From: Tardiphaga sp. 709 | GTDB lineage: Bacteria > Pseudomonadota > Alphaproteobacteria > Rhizobiales > Xanthobacteraceae | Direction: 5' to 3' | Assembly: GCF_032401055.1 (NCBI RefSeq) | Contig: NZ_CP135529.1 | Coordinates: 4,276,501 to 4,340,500, forward strand | DNA: 64,000 nt | Shown: one piece after another, positions 54,541-63,712 of the stretch | Layout: each line of letters starts with the position of its first letter | How positions within the stretch are numbered: position 1 is the stretch's first letter | Program-made: the position numbers and the translations under genes | The notes under the pieces: model-generated | Database searches by the model: none | Told to the model about the DNA's origin: nothing | The model's input: only the letters and a program-made list of their open reading frames with translations

Positions 54541-55908
54541 TTAAACCCGCACCGGCCCCAGCATCTCGAAATGCGCGCGGCGCTGCAGCCGGATCAGCAG
54601 GATCAGGCTCGGTACCGCGACCACCACGCTGATGACGAAGAACATCGGCCATCCCATCGCTTGCGCAACGTAACCTGCGCCTGCTGACAGATAGGTCCGC
54701 CCGACCGCAGCGAGCGCTGTGAGTAGCGCATATTGCGTGGCCGTGTGCAGCGGATTCTTGCAGAGCGCGGAGAGATAGGCGACGAAGATCACCGTGCCGA
54801 TGGCGCTGGTGAAATTCTCGACCGAGATGGCCAGTGCCAGCGCCCATTGATTGACGCCGACGATGGCGAGCCACGAGAAGGCGAGATTGGACACCGCCTG
54901 CAACACGGCGCCGATCCACAAACTCGCCGCAAGCGAATAGCGCCGCGCGACAAAACCTCCAGCGAAACCGCCAATCAGCGTCGCGGCAAGGCCGACGCCT
55001 TTGACGATGGCCGCATAGTCATTCCGCGTGAAACCGAGATCGATCACGAAGGGCGCGGTCATGGTGCCAGAAAACGCATCGGTAAATTTGAACAGCACCA
55101 CGAACGCCAGCGCCGCCCAGGCGTCCTTGCGCGCCAGGAATTCGGAGAACGCGCCGATTGCGGCCTGCAACACGCGCGTGAAGGTGCTTTCGCCGCGCGT
55201 GGCCGCTTCGGCCTGTGCGGATTGCTCGGGCTCGGTGGCCGCAAGCGCTGTGACCGTGCCGATCAGCACCATCGCAGCCATCGCCACATAGCCCCACATC
55301 CATGCGGTGGAGCGCGCGATGCCCGTGCTCTCGAAGGCGCTGACCAGAAACAGCACGCCGGCGGTGGAGATCAGCATGCCGATGCGATAGGCCGCGACAT
55401 AGGACGCCATGCCGGCCGCCTGTTCGCTCTCCGGCAGGCTCTCCACACGAAACGCATCGACGACAATGTCTTGCGTCGATGACATGGCAGCGACCAGCAG
55501 GGCGCCAAGGGCTACGAACAGCGGCGAGCGCGCCGGATCGGTCAGCGCCAGCAGCAGGATCGCGCCGATCAGCAGCAGCTGTGAAAATACCAGCCAGCCG
55601 CGGCGGCGGCCGAACTGTCGCGTGAAGAACGGCACATGCAGCGCATCGACCAAAGGCGCCCAGAGGAATTTCAGCGTGTAGGGCGTGCCAACAAGAGCGA
55701 ACAGCCCGATGGTGCCGAGATCGACGCCGGATTCGCGCATCCACACCAGCAGCGTGGAACCGGACAATGCAAGCGGCAGACCCGACGACAGGCCAAGCAG
55801 CAGCACGATCAGCACCCGTGGCTGCAGATACACCACCATGCTCTCGCGCCAGGTGGCACGGGGCTTCAAGGCGAGGGCGGCTTCGGACGAGTCAGGCGCG
55901 CTGGTCAT
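54541..55908 (-). CDS. ampG: AmpG-like muropeptide MFS transporter
   Basis: A 455-residue inner-membrane MFS protein with about twelve to fourteen hydrophobic segments. The start LIVLLLGLSSGLPLALSGST, then GLFALVGTPYTLKFLWAPLVD and SSTQDIVVDAFRVE, are the diagnostic strings of AmpG, which imports GlcNAc-anhMurNAc peptides for cell-wall recycling. C-terminal extra segments are present. It is monocistronic, with the rmuC gene just upstream on the same strand (40 bp between). Confidence 0.93.
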   Translation of the reverse strand: MTSAPDSSEAALALKPRATWRESMVVYLQPRVLIVLLLGLSSGLPLALSGSTLLVWMRESGVDLGTIGLFALVGTPYTLKFLWAPLVDALHVPFFTRQFGRRRGWLVFSQLLLIGAILLLALTDPARSPLFVALGALLVAAMSSTQDIVVDAFRVESLPESEQAAGMASYVAAYRIGMLISTAGVLFLVSAFESTGIARSTAWMWGYVAMAAMVLIGTVTALAATEPEQSAQAEAATRGESTFTRVLQAAIGAFSEFLARKDAWAALAFVVLFKFTDAFSGTMTAPFVIDLGFTRNDYAAIVKGVGLAATLIGGFAGGFVARRYSLAASLWIGAVLQAVSNLAFSWLAIVGVNQWALALAISVENFTSAIGTVIFVAYLSALCKNPLHTATQYALLTALAAVGRTYLSAGAGYVAQAMGWPMFFVISVVVAVPSLILLIRLQRRAHFEMLGPVRV

Positions 55909-55948
55909 GGGGAAGGGTTAGCAGATTCGGGGGGAAGCGGCCTGTGGC

Positions 55949-57163
55949 CTATTCCCCCGCCTGAATCTTGCGCGGCAGCGGCGCGAACATGTCGGGGGCG
56001 GCGGTCTTGGCGATCGCCGGGGTCACTTCCGTTGCGGGTTCACTCTTGCTGAAATCCAGTTCCTCGATGCGGCCGGCGCGCTTCTCGATCTTGTCGGCGG
56101 AAATCAGGATCTGGCGGACGTCCTCATTGGCCTGCCCAAAATGGGTCTGCAGCTTCATCACGCGATCGCGCAAGCGGGTGAGGTCGTCGCCCAGATTCAG
56201 TACCTCGGTGCGGATCTGGTCGGCGGCGTCGCGCATCCGCGCGTCCTTCAGGATCTGCTGCATCACCTGAATCGCCAGCATCAGCAGCGACGGCGACACC
56301 AGCACGACGCGGGCGCGATAGGCTTTCTGGATGATGTCATCGAAACCGTCGTGGATTTCAGCATAGACGGATTCCGACGGCACGAACATCAGCGCCGTAT
56401 CCTGCGTCTCGCCGGCGACCAGATATTTCTCGGCGATATCGGTGACATGCTTCATCACGTCGGCGCGCAGGCGCTGCGCCGCGTATTTCTTCTCGTCGTC
56501 GCTGCGTGCGTCATGCAGCGCTGTGACGGCCTCCAGCGGGAATTTTGCGTCGATGCACAGTGGGCGCTGGTCCGGCAGGAAGATCACGCAATCCGGCCGC
56601 TTGCCCGACGACAGCGTGTGCTGGAACGCATAGGCACCGTTCGGCATGCCGTCCTTGACGATGCTTTCCATCCGCGCCTGACCGAAGGCGCCACGCGACT
56701 GCTTGTTGGCGAGCACGTCACGCAAGGTCGTCACCTGCGAGGTGAGGTCGGTGAGATTCTTGTGGGCGTTGTCGATGATGCCCAGCCGCTCATGCAGCGC
56801 GCTCAGGCTTTCCATGGTGTTGCGAGTGGTCTGTTCCATCGACTGGCCCACGCGATGGGTCACCGAGTCCAGCCGCTCGGACACCGCGCGTGCCATGTCG
56901 GCCTGACGGCCCGCCAGCGCCTGGCCCATGGCGTCGACGCGGCCGTTGGCCTCGTTCTGCGCCTTCAGCACTTCGCTGAGGCGTTCTTCCAGTTCGTCGG
57001 CGCGGATCGCCTGGGCCATGGCCATGGCGGCGCCGCGGCTACCGGAGCGAGCGATGATGATGGCGATGGTGAGCAGCAAACCCAGCGCCAGAGCACAGAA
57101 GCCCATCAATGCCACGCCGGCGGTGACCGGCATGTCGCCGATCATGAAAAGAATCTCGTTCAT
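55949..57163 (-). CDS. rmuC: RmuC family DNA recombination protein
   Basis: A 404-residue protein. An N-terminal membrane anchor (VALMGFCALALGLLLTIAIII) is followed by a long coiled-coil (about 35-150), then a PD-(D/E)XK nuclease-like domain: RPDCVIFLPDQRPLCIDAKF, YLVAGETQDTALMFVPSES and RVVLVSPSLLMLAI. RmuC limits recombination between inverted repeats in E. coli. ATG 57163 is preferred because an exact LexA-type box lies 33 bp upstream; a longer upstream reading would place that box inside the gene. Confidence 0.94.
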   Translation of the reverse strand: MNEILFMIGDMPVTAGVALMGFCALALGLLLTIAIIIARSGSRGAAMAMAQAIRADELEERLSEVLKAQNEANGRVDAMGQALAGRQADMARAVSERLDSVTHRVGQSMEQTTRNTMESLSALHERLGIIDNAHKNLTDLTSQVTTLRDVLANKQSRGAFGQARMESIVKDGMPNGAYAFQHTLSSGKRPDCVIFLPDQRPLCIDAKFPLEAVTALHDARSDDEKKYAAQRLRADVMKHVTDIAEKYLVAGETQDTALMFVPSESVYAEIHDGFDDIIQKAYRARVVLVSPSLLMLAIQVMQQILKDARMRDAADQIRTEVLNLGDDLTRLRDRVMKLQTHFGQANEDVRQILISADKIEKRAGRIEELDFSKSEPATEVTPAIAKTAAPDMFAPLPRKIQAGE

Positions 57164-57195
57164 CCCAACCTTGTAGCCGATTCGGTCGGTCGCGC

Positions 57196-57210
57196 GAACG
57201 AAGAGGGAAC
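57196..57210. promoter_or_regulatory. LexA (SOS) box GAAC-N7-GAAC upstream of rmuC
   Basis: GAAC at 57196-57199, seven bases (GAAGAGG), then GAAC at 57207-57210; on the minus strand this reads GTTC-N7-GTTC, the known alphaproteobacterial LexA operator. It is 33 bp before the rmuC start and 174 bp from the divergent def start, so rmuC is the likely target. Confidence 0.65.
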
Positions 57211-57383
57211 ATTTATGGTTAATGAAAGATGAATTTCCAAGCCTAAGAAATGTGGTCAAGCGGACCTTAACCGGCGTGGTTAACCTCGCCTTAATTTTCA
57301 TGGTTAGCGAGGAGTTAACGTCCTTCAAAGTCCAGCTTTTCCAGCGGATTGACCCGGACCGGCGCGCAGATTAAATCGCCGCC

Positions 57384-57905
57384 ATGGCCATTCGTGAAAT
57401 CATTATCCTGCCCGACAAACAGTTGCGGCTGATCTCCAAACCTGTCGAGAAGGTGACGTCGGAGGTGCGCAAGCTCGCCGACGACATGTTCGAGACGATG
57501 TATGACGCACCCGGGATCGGGCTGGCGGCGATCCAGATCGCGGTTCCGCTGCGGCTGATCACCATGGACATCGCCAAGAAGGACGATGAGGAGGACGGCA
57601 AGAAGCCGCGCGTCTTCATCAATCCGGAGGTCATCTCGGCTTCGGAAGAGCTTTCAGTCTATGAGGAAGGCTGCCTGTCGATTCCGGAATATTACGAGGA
57701 AGTGGAACGCCCGGCGACAGTGCGGATCCGTTACATGGACCTCGACGGCAAGACCATCGAGGAAGAGGCTTCTGGCCTGTTCGCGACCTGCATTCAGCAC
57801 GAGATCGACCATCTCAATGGCGTGCTGTTCGTCGACTACCTCTCCAAGCTGAAGCGCGACCGCGTGCTGAAGAAGTTCACCAAGTTGGCGAAGCGGGCTG
57901 AGTAA
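57384..57905 (+). CDS. def: Peptide deformylase
   Basis: A 173-residue metalloenzyme removing the formyl group from nascent proteins. Motif 1 is GIGLAAIQI (the usual GxGLAAxQ), motif 2 EGCLSIPE with the metal Cys, motif 3 QHEIDHLNG with the HExxH histidines. ATG 57384. It is divergent from rmuC and followed, after a palindromic repeat, by fmt, its functional partner (fmt adds the formyl group to initiator tRNA). Confidence 0.98.
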   Translation: MAIREIIILPDKQLRLISKPVEKVTSEVRKLADDMFETMYDAPGIGLAAIQIAVPLRLITMDIAKKDDEEDGKKPRVFINPEVISASEELSVYEEGCLSIPEYYEEVERPATVRIRYMDLDGKTIEEEASGLFATCIQHEIDHLNGVLFVDYLSKLKRDRVLKKFTKLAKRAE

Positions 57906-57927
57906 ATTCTCCGACGTTTCCTTCGTT

Positions 57928-58026
57928 ATGCCCGGCGAATGCCGGGTATCCATGTCTTGAAGCGAGCAACCGAAAGACGTGGATGGCCGGGACATCTAGC
58001 GAAGTTCGCTTCGCGCTGCCCGGCCA
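57928..58026. repeat. CATGGCCGGG palindromes, copy 3
   Basis: ATGCCCGGC-GAAT-GCCGGGTAT at 57928-57949 (one G-T pair), then CCATGTCTT (57950-57958) matching AAGACGTGG (57974-57982), then ATGGCCGGG (57983-57991) matching CCCGGCCAT (58018-58026), with AGCGAA/TTCGCT inside. Together they could form a branched structure filling the def-fmt gap. The core words are those of the copies at 27247 and 45682. Confidence 0.78.
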
Positions 58027-58063
58027 TGACGGATAGGCTGGTGCTCTTTGCTGGAAGTTCCAC

Positions 58064-58996
58064 ATGTCGCTTCGTTTGATCTTCATGGGCACGCCGGATT
58101 TCGCTGTGCCGACGTTGCTCGAACTCGTGGCCCATGGCCATGAGATCGTCGCCGTCTATACCCGCGAGGCTAAGCCGGCCGGCCGTGGCATGAAGTTGCA
58201 GCCGACGCCGGTGGCCCGCGAGGCCGAGCGACTCGGCATTCCCGTGTTCACGCCGAAGACGCTGCGCACGCCGGAAGCCGAAGCCGAATTTCGTGCACAT
58301 GAGGCTGAGGCTGCGGTCGTCGTCGCCTATGGCATGATCCTGCCGCAGAACATTCTCAATGTGCCGCCCCTAGGCTGCTTCAACCTGCACGGCTCGCTGC
58401 TGCCGCGCTGGCGCGGTGCCGCGCCGATCAATCGCGCCATCATGGAAGGCGACGCCGAGAGCGGCGTCATGGTGATGAAGATGGACGTCGGCCTCGACAC
58501 CGGCGATGTCGCCATGGCCGAGCGTCTGGCAATCACCGATGCGATGACGGCGCTGGACCTCCATGATGCGCTGGCGCCGCTCGGCGCCGACCTGATGGTG
58601 CGTGCCATGGGTGCGCTAGAAAGGGGACGGCTGAGCCTGACCCCGCAGAGTGCAGACGGCGTCACCTACGCTGCCAAGATCGACAAGGCCGAGGCCAAGA
58701 TCGACTGGTCGAAGCCGGCGCGCGACGTGCTGCGGCATATCCACGGTCTGTCGCCTTTCCCCGGCGCCTGGTGCGAGATGCCGATCGAGGGCGAAGCGGT
58801 GCGCGTGAAGGTTCTGCGCTGCGAGCTCGCAAAGGGCGCGGGCGCGCCTGGCGAGATTATCGACGATCAGCTCGCCATCGCCTGCGGCGAGGGCGCGATC
58901 CGGATCATCGATCTGCAGCGCGCCGGCAAGCAGCCAATGAAGGCCAGTGAATTTCTGCGTGGCACGCCGCTGAAACCGCCGCTGCGCCTTTCATGA
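58064..58996 (+). CDS. fmt: Methionyl-tRNA formyltransferase
   Basis: A 310-residue enzyme that formylates initiator Met-tRNA. It begins [19 protein letters not shown]; the catalytic and folate region is [20 protein letters not shown] (about 108-127), and the signature with the catalytic Asp is DVGLDTGDV (about 140). The C-terminal tRNA-binding domain ends KPPLRLS. Its TGA (58994-58996) overlaps the first bases of a palindromic element that fills the gap to truA. Confidence 0.97.
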   Translation: MSLRLIFMGTPDFAVPTLLELVAHGHEIVAVYTREAKPAGRGMKLQPTPVAREAERLGIPVFTPKTLRTPEAEAEFRAHEAEAAVVVAYGMILPQNILNVPPLGCFNLHGSLLPRWRGAAPINRAIMEGDAESGVMVMKMDVGLDTGDVAMAERLAITDAMTALDLHDALAPLGADLMVRAMGALERGRLSLTPQSADGVTYAAKIDKAEAKIDWSKPARDVLRHIHGLSPFPGAWCEMPIEGEAVRVKVLRCELAKGAGAPGEIIDDQLAIACGEGAIRIIDLQRAGKQPMKASEFLRGTPLKPPLRLS

Positions 58997-59043
58997 GCAT
59001 GATCTTGTCCGAAAACCGGTGGCCACTTTTCGGGATCATGCTC
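58995..59043. repeat. GAGCATGATC palindromic element filling the fmt-truA gap
   Basis: Perfect 10-bp outer arms GAGCATGATC/GATCATGCTC (58995-59004 and 59034-59043), a 4-base bulge, then inner arms CCGAAAA/TTTTCGG (59009-59015 and 59027-59033) around a GGTGGCCAC-type loop. It begins within the fmt stop codon and ends 2 bases before the truA ATG. I recall this sequence as a widely dispersed repeat in Rhizobiales genomes. Confidence 0.82.
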
Positions 59044-59045
59044 TG

Positions 59046-59786
59046 ATGCCGCGCTACAAGATGATCATCGAGTATGACGGCGCGCCATTCTCCGGCTGGC
59101 AGGTGCAGGCCAACGCGACGCTGACCGTGCAGGGCGCTTTGGAAGCAGCCGCGGAAGCCATTTGCGGCGAGCCGATCCGCGTTCACGGCGCAGGGCGTAC
59201 CGATGCCGGCGTCCATGCGCTCGGTCAGGTCGCCCATTGCGATGTGCCGAAAGTGCTGGTGCCCGGTCGTTTTCGCGATGGCATGAATGCCCATCTGCGG
59301 CCGCATCCGGTCGGCGTGCTGTCCGCTGACATCGTGCCGGATGATTTCGAGGCGCGGTTCTCAGCCGTCAAACGCCACTACGTCTATCGCATCACCAATC
59401 GCCGCGCGAACCTCACCGTCGATGCCGGCCGGGTCTGGCGCGTGCCGCGTCCGCTCGATGTCGCTGCCATGAGCGAGGCCGCGAAGCACTTGCTCGGGCG
59501 ACACGACTTCACGACCTTTCGCGATACCGAATGCCAGGCCAAGTCGCCGATCCGCACGCTCGATCAGCTCGATGTGGTGCAGAACGGTGAGGCGATCACC
59601 ATCACGACCTCCGCACGTTCGTTCCTGCACAGCCAGGTGCGTTCGATGGTTGGCTCACTGGTCTGGGTCGGCAACGGCCGCTGGGCGCCGGACGACCTGG
59701 CTGCGGCGCTTGCCGCGAAGGACCGCAGCGCCTGCGGCATCGTGGCGCCGCCGGATGGGCTGTATCTGGTAAAGGTCGATTACTAG
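59046..59786 (+). CDS. truA: tRNA pseudouridine synthase A
   Basis: A 246-residue enzyme modifying U38-40 of tRNA anticodon arms. The catalytic aspartate lies in [17 protein letters not shown] (about 50-66); [16 protein letters not shown] starts the fold, and [19 protein letters not shown] is the conserved C-terminal helix. ATG 59046 is the only start giving the family N-terminus. No ordinary ribosome site precedes it: the upstream bases belong to the GAGCATGATC palindrome. Its TAG shares the tetramer CTAG with the stop codon of the opposing gene. Confidence 0.97.
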   Translation: MPRYKMIIEYDGAPFSGWQVQANATLTVQGALEAAAEAICGEPIRVHGAGRTDAGVHALGQVAHCDVPKVLVPGRFRDGMNAHLRPHPVGVLSADIVPDDFEARFSAVKRHYVYRITNRRANLTVDAGRVWRVPRPLDVAAMSEAAKHLLGRHDFTTFRDTECQAKSPIRTLDQLDVVQNGEAITITTSARSFLHSQVRSMVGSLVWVGNGRWAPDDLAAALAAKDRSACGIVAPPDGLYLVKVDY

Positions 59787-60343
59787 ACCTTCACGCCCTT
59801 CATCGCGTCCCAGAACAGATCCTGTCCATTCGCGACATTCGCCGTCCAATGCTCGTGCGCAAAATCATTGGCGTCGTCGGTGATGAACTTGAAGGCGCGC
59901 CAGGGAATGCCGTGGCGCAGGCAGACCTGTGCGATGGCAAACAGTTCCATATCGACGATATCGACATTGTTCGTCACCAGCCAAGGATCGGTGGAGGTGA
60001 CGAAACTGTCACCACTGCCGCAGATCACGCCGCGCTGGCCCGAGACCAGGCGGTCGAGATCGGGCGCAAAGGGCGTGCGGCCGCGCGGCGCCAACGGCTC
60101 AGCATTCATGTCGCGCTGGATCACGTCGCTGACCTCGACGAGGCCGTTGAGTTTGGTGTTTAGCTTGCCGGCGGTGCCGTAGTTCACGACGAGCTTGGGC
60201 TGCATGGCCTGCACCGCCTGAAGCGTCGCGATCGTGGTGTTGATCTTGCCGACGCCGGTGAAAATCACCTCGATCTCGGCAGGCGCGCGCGATTTGTCGA
60301 GCTCGCTTTCGAGCGCGGTGAGGACGAGAATCTTGCCGTTCAT
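59783..60343 (-). CDS. 5'-methylthioadenosine/S-adenosylhomocysteine nucleosidase-like protein
   Basis: A 186-residue PNP/UDP-phosphorylase-fold protein. [13 protein letters not shown] starts the fold, [13 protein letters not shown] gives the phosphate-loop-like region, [10 protein letters not shown] the next strand, and GSGDSFVTS with [12 protein letters not shown] supply the catalytic Asp and Glu positions of MTA/SAH nucleosidases. It is shorter than the usual 230 residues. Its ATG overlaps the dapE stop (ATGA), and its stop is nested with that of truA. It probably recycles adenosyl thioethers; the exact substrate is inferred. Confidence 0.82.
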   Translation of the reverse strand: MNGKILVLTALESELDKSRAPAEIEVIFTGVGKINTTIATLQAVQAMQPKLVVNYGTAGKLNTKLNGLVEVSDVIQRDMNAEPLAPRGRTPFAPDLDRLVSGQRGVICGSGDSFVTSTDPWLVTNNVDIVDMELFAIAQVCLRHGIPWRAFKFITDDANDFAHEHWTANVANGQDLFWDAMKGVKV

Positions 60344-61506
60344 GCGAAATACCGATCCAACACGCCACGATAGATTTGGGTGAGCTTCTCCAGATCGGCA
60401 ACCTTCGTGTGTTCGTCGATCTGATGCATGGTCTGCCCGACCAAGCCGAATTCAATCACCGGGCAGTAGTTCTTGATGAAGCGCGCATCCGAGGTTCCGC
60501 CGCCCGTGTTGAGATCCGGTGTGCGGCCGGTGACATCCTTGATCGCGGCGACGACTGTATCGGTAAATGCGCCGGGCTTTGTGACGAAGCTGTCCGAATT
60601 GCTCGGCTCCCAGATCACATGCGCGCGAATGCGATTGCCGGCGGCAGTTGCGACGCGTGCATCGATCAGGTCGCGCAATGACGCCTGCGTGTGATGGTCG
60701 TTGAAGCGGATATTGAACTTCGCTCGCGCTTGCGCGGGGATGACGTTGGTCGCCTTGTTGCCGACATCCACCGAGGTGAATTCGAGATTGGACGGCTGAA
60801 ACTGCGCATTGCCCTGATCGAGCGGATCGCTGCTCAGCGCCGTGATCAGTGCGGCGATGTCGGGCACCGGATTCGATGCACGATGCGGATAGGCCACATG
60901 ACCCTGCACGCCATCGACCACCAGCGTGCCGGATTGCGAACCGCGGCGGCCGATCTTGATGGTGTCGCCCATCTCCTCGACATTCGAGGGCTCGCCGACG
61001 ATGCAGTGATCGAATTTTTCGCCGCGTTCGGCCGCCCATTGGAGCAGCTTCACGGTGCCATTGACGGCAATGCCTTCTTCGTCGCCGGTGATCAGGAAGG
61101 AGATCGAACCGCCGCCGTCCTTTTGCGGCTTGCCTTCATTCGCCGCCAGATAGTCCAGCACGGCGGCGACTGACGCGGCGATGCCACCCTTCATGTCCAC
61201 CGCGCCGCGGCCGTAGAGCAGGCCGTTCGTCACGTCGCCGGAGAAGGCGCCATGGGTCCACGCCGCTTCATCACCGGGCGGCACCACGTCGGTATGGCCA
61301 GCAAAACAGATATGCGGCGCGGAAGTCCCGATACGCGCATAGAGGTTTTCGATGTCGGCGCTGCCTTCCTCGCTGAAGGTGACGCGATGGACTTCGAAGC
61401 CGGCCGACGTCAGCAGGCTCTCGAGCACGCCGAGGGCGCCGGCATCCGCGGGCGTGATGGACGGGCAGCGCAGCAGCGCCTGGGCGATGGACAGAACATC
61501 ATTCAT
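60340..61506 (-). CDS. dapE: Succinyl-diaminopimelate desuccinylase
   Basis: A 388-residue di-zinc M20 hydrolase of the lysine/diaminopimelate pathway. Metal ligands: [12 protein letters not shown] (His and catalytic Asp, about 68-79), [10 protein letters not shown] (bridging Asp, about 99), ITGDEEG (catalytic and metal Glu, about 135), and the C-terminal [13 protein letters not shown] 61506 overlaps the original stop codon of the DUF805 gene as ATGA. It lies in the same-strand run dapD-DUF805-DUF805-dapE-nucleosidase. Confidence 0.97.
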   Translation of the reverse strand: MNDVLSIAQALLRCPSITPADAGALGVLESLLTSAGFEVHRVTFSEEGSADIENLYARIGTSAPHICFAGHTDVVPPGDEAAWTHGAFSGDVTNGLLYGRGAVDMKGGIAASVAAVLDYLAANEGKPQKDGGGSISFLITGDEEGIAVNGTVKLLQWAAERGEKFDHCIVGEPSNVEEMGDTIKIGRRGSQSGTLVVDGVQGHVAYPHRASNPVPDIAALITALSSDPLDQGNAQFQPSNLEFTSVDVGNKATNVIPAQARAKFNIRFNDHHTQASLRDLIDARVATAAGNRIRAHVIWEPSNSDSFVTKPGAFTDTVVAAIKDVTGRTPDLNTGGGTSDARFIKNYCPVIEFGLVGQTMHQIDEHTKVADLEKLTQIYRGVLDRYFA

Positions 61507-62121
61507 GTCCCCCGATTAACATGAGGTCCCGCCGATGGGCCAGCGCGATGCGGGACAAATTCGAGCTCACTTTGCTGGTCCCAGGCCGGCCGCGTATCGA
61601 CCGGATCGGCGGGGGCCAGCATGTCGGCGCCGAACCGGTTGTCGCCATGCGTTCCCTTGAGAACATACAGTTCGACCGCCCCCCCAGAGGGGGACGATGA
61701 ATACGACTATGGCCAGCGCGATAGCGGGGATCGAGTCGCCCAGCCAGCCACCAAGTTGGTTGTACAGGCCGGGCACGACAAAGAACGGAACCATCCACCA
61801 GCCGCTTCGGTCCCGATCATGTAGCCGTTTGATCGAGATGGCTGCATAGATCCACAGGAATAGCGGTGTTGCAGCCGCGTGGATGATCAGCAGGATCAAG
61901 TTGGTCGGTGGCATCGAACGATAGGATGCGGGATCGACGACGGCGAAGATGTCGCTAGCGCTGAAACTGTAAGAGTTGATCGGCATTCCCAACAGCTTGC
62001 CGATTCCAACCACCGCAGAGCCTAGCAACATCATACAGCCTAGCATGATCAGCGCCGCGAGCCAGACTCTGGCGCGGTTGATGCGGCCGTCAAAGCCGAA
62101 CAGAAGCCATTGATAGCCCAT
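61503..62121 (-). pseudogene. DUF805 membrane protein, frameshifted at a 7-base homopolymer
   Basis: The first 146 or so codons from ATG 62121 read as a normal DUF805 protein (FGFDGRINRARVWLAAL; ISIKRLHDRDRSGWW), four hydrophobic segments. At the C7 run 61679-61685 (G7 on the coding strand) the frame changes; uncorrected, it runs on to 61567 with an unrelated arginine-rich tail. With one G fewer it reads on as VELYVLKGTHGDNRFGADM, the usual DUF805 end, to a TGA at 61505-61503 that overlaps the dapE ATG. This exact overlap shows the restored frame is the original. Either a true slippage allele or a sequence error. Confidence 0.82.
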
Positions 62122-62222
62122 AAGCGATGTTCCGGAGCACGGCGATGGCGCGGCTCAGGATAGTTGGTCGCCTCGGGCGGACTTCGGTTCGATCGCGGAG
62201 CGGAACGCGCGGTCGATGAGGC

Positions 62223-62699
62223 TCAGACCCTCTGTGCAATCGCAGGTTCGGCAAGCGGATCGGGACCGTATTCGTTCGGCCCGGCGGTGCCGCGCAGGAA
62301 GCCAAGCTCGACAATCGCCCAAATGGTCACCGCGAAACTGGCAATATGAAAGACGAAGCTGGTGCTCGCGCTGCTGGTGCTGCCGATGCCGCTGAGGACG
62401 CTCGGCCCAAGCCAGAACACCAGGATCCACCATCCACTCTTCTCGCGGTCGTGCAGTCGCTTGATGCCGGTGGCGATGCCGGACAATGTGCCGGCGACGA
62501 TGAGGACGATGGCCGCCAGCCACAGCAGGATGGCCGCGCCGACCATGCTGAACAGCCGGTCGGTGTCGAATCCGCCGAGCCACATCACGGCAGCGGCGAT
62601 GAAGGCGATCCAGATGACCAGGTAGATCAGGATGGCTAGCCAGTATTTGCCGCGATTGATCCGTCCCGTGAAGCTGAAAAGCAGCGTGGTCCATTCCAT
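62223..62699 (-). CDS. DUF805 membrane protein
   Basis: A 158-residue inner-membrane protein. LLFSFTGRINRGKYWLAIL is the family start, TGIKRLHDREKSGWWILVF the middle signature, and GPNEYGPDPL the typical end; about four hydrophobic segments lie between. Function of the family is unknown. It is a paralogue of the next, frameshifted gene, 101 bp downstream, and follows dapD by 67 bp. ATG 62699 is used; a TTG 12 bases earlier is less likely. Confidence 0.9.
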   Translation of the reverse strand: MEWTTLLFSFTGRINRGKYWLAILIYLVIWIAFIAAAVMWLGGFDTDRLFSMVGAAILLWLAAIVLIVAGTLSGIATGIKRLHDREKSGWWILVFWLGPSVLSGIGSTSSASTSFVFHIASFAVTIWAIVELGFLRGTAGPNEYGPDPLAEPAIAQRV

Positions 62700-62766
62700 G
62701 GCAGCCCCCAAGTTGTCGATCGGTCCGGTCTGCGCGATGCTACGCGCAAACCGGCCCGAACGACAA

Positions 62767-63612
62767 TCAGTCGCGCAGCAGCTCGTTGATGCTGGTCTTG
62801 GACCGGGTGCGCTCGTCGACGCGCTTCACGATCACGGCGCAGGCTGTGGAGGGGCCGATCTGGCCGTTCTTCATCGGCTTGCCGGGCAGGTTGCCGGGGA
62901 CCAGCACCGCATATTCCGGCACTTCGCCGACGAACACTTCGCCAGTTTCGCGATCGACGATCTTGGTCGATGCGCCCAGGAACACGCCCATGGCCAGTAC
63001 CGCGCCCTTGCGCACGATCACGCCTTCAGCGACTTCCGAGCGGGCGCCGATGAAGCAGTCGTCCTCAATGATCACCGGACCGGCCTGCAGCGGCTCCAGC
63101 ACGCCGCCGATGCCGACGCCGCCCGAAATGTGCACGCGCTTGCCGATCTGGGCGCAGGAGCCGACAGTCGACCAGGTGTCGACCATGGAGCTCTCATCGA
63201 CATAGGCGCCGAGATTGACGAAGGACGGCATCAGAACGACGTTCTTGGCGATGAAGGCCGACTTGCGCACGATAGCGCCCGGTACGGAGCGGAAGCCGGC
63301 GTCGCGGAAGCTGTTGTCGCCCCATCCCTCGAACTTCGAGGGCACCTTGTCCCACCAGGCCGCGCCGCCGGGACCACCAGAGATCTGCGCCATGTCATTG
63401 AGGCGGAACGACAGCAGCACGGCTTTCTTCAGCCACTGATTGACGGTCCACTTGCCGTCGTCGGCGCGGACGGCGACGCGGGCCTCGCCCTTGTCGAGCA
63501 GGTTCAGCGCCTGATCGACGGCGTCGCGGACTTCACCTTTGGTCGAGGCGTTGACGTTATCGCGCGCGTCGAAGGCGGCATTGATGGTGGACTCGAGGGC
63601 GGTCAGCGACAT
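62767..63612 (-). CDS. dapD: Tetrahydrodipicolinate N-succinyltransferase
   Basis: A 281-residue left-handed beta-helix enzyme, the succinylation step before DapC and DapE in the lysine pathway. The N-terminal helical domain ([14 protein letters not shown]) is followed by hexapeptide turns: [38 protein letters not shown] and [18 protein letters not shown], and a C-terminal strand region. ATG 63612. Same-strand neighbour of the DUF805 pair and dapE. Confidence 0.97.
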   Translation of the reverse strand: MSLTALESTINAAFDARDNVNASTKGEVRDAVDQALNLLDKGEARVAVRADDGKWTVNQWLKKAVLLSFRLNDMAQISGGPGGAAWWDKVPSKFEGWGDNSFRDAGFRSVPGAIVRKSAFIAKNVVLMPSFVNLGAYVDESSMVDTWSTVGSCAQIGKRVHISGGVGIGGVLEPLQAGPVIIEDDCFIGARSEVAEGVIVRKGAVLAMGVFLGASTKIVDRETGEVFVGEVPEYAVLVPGNLPGKPMKNGQIGPSTACAVIVKRVDERTRSKTSINELLRD

Positions 63613-63712
63613 CGCAATTTCCTTGGGCAGATCGTGGGTAAAGGGTGATTTCTTGAAGCTTTTGTCGGGATTTGGCCGGGGAGAGTCAAGACGCGCGGGC
63701 GGCCATCCCGCC

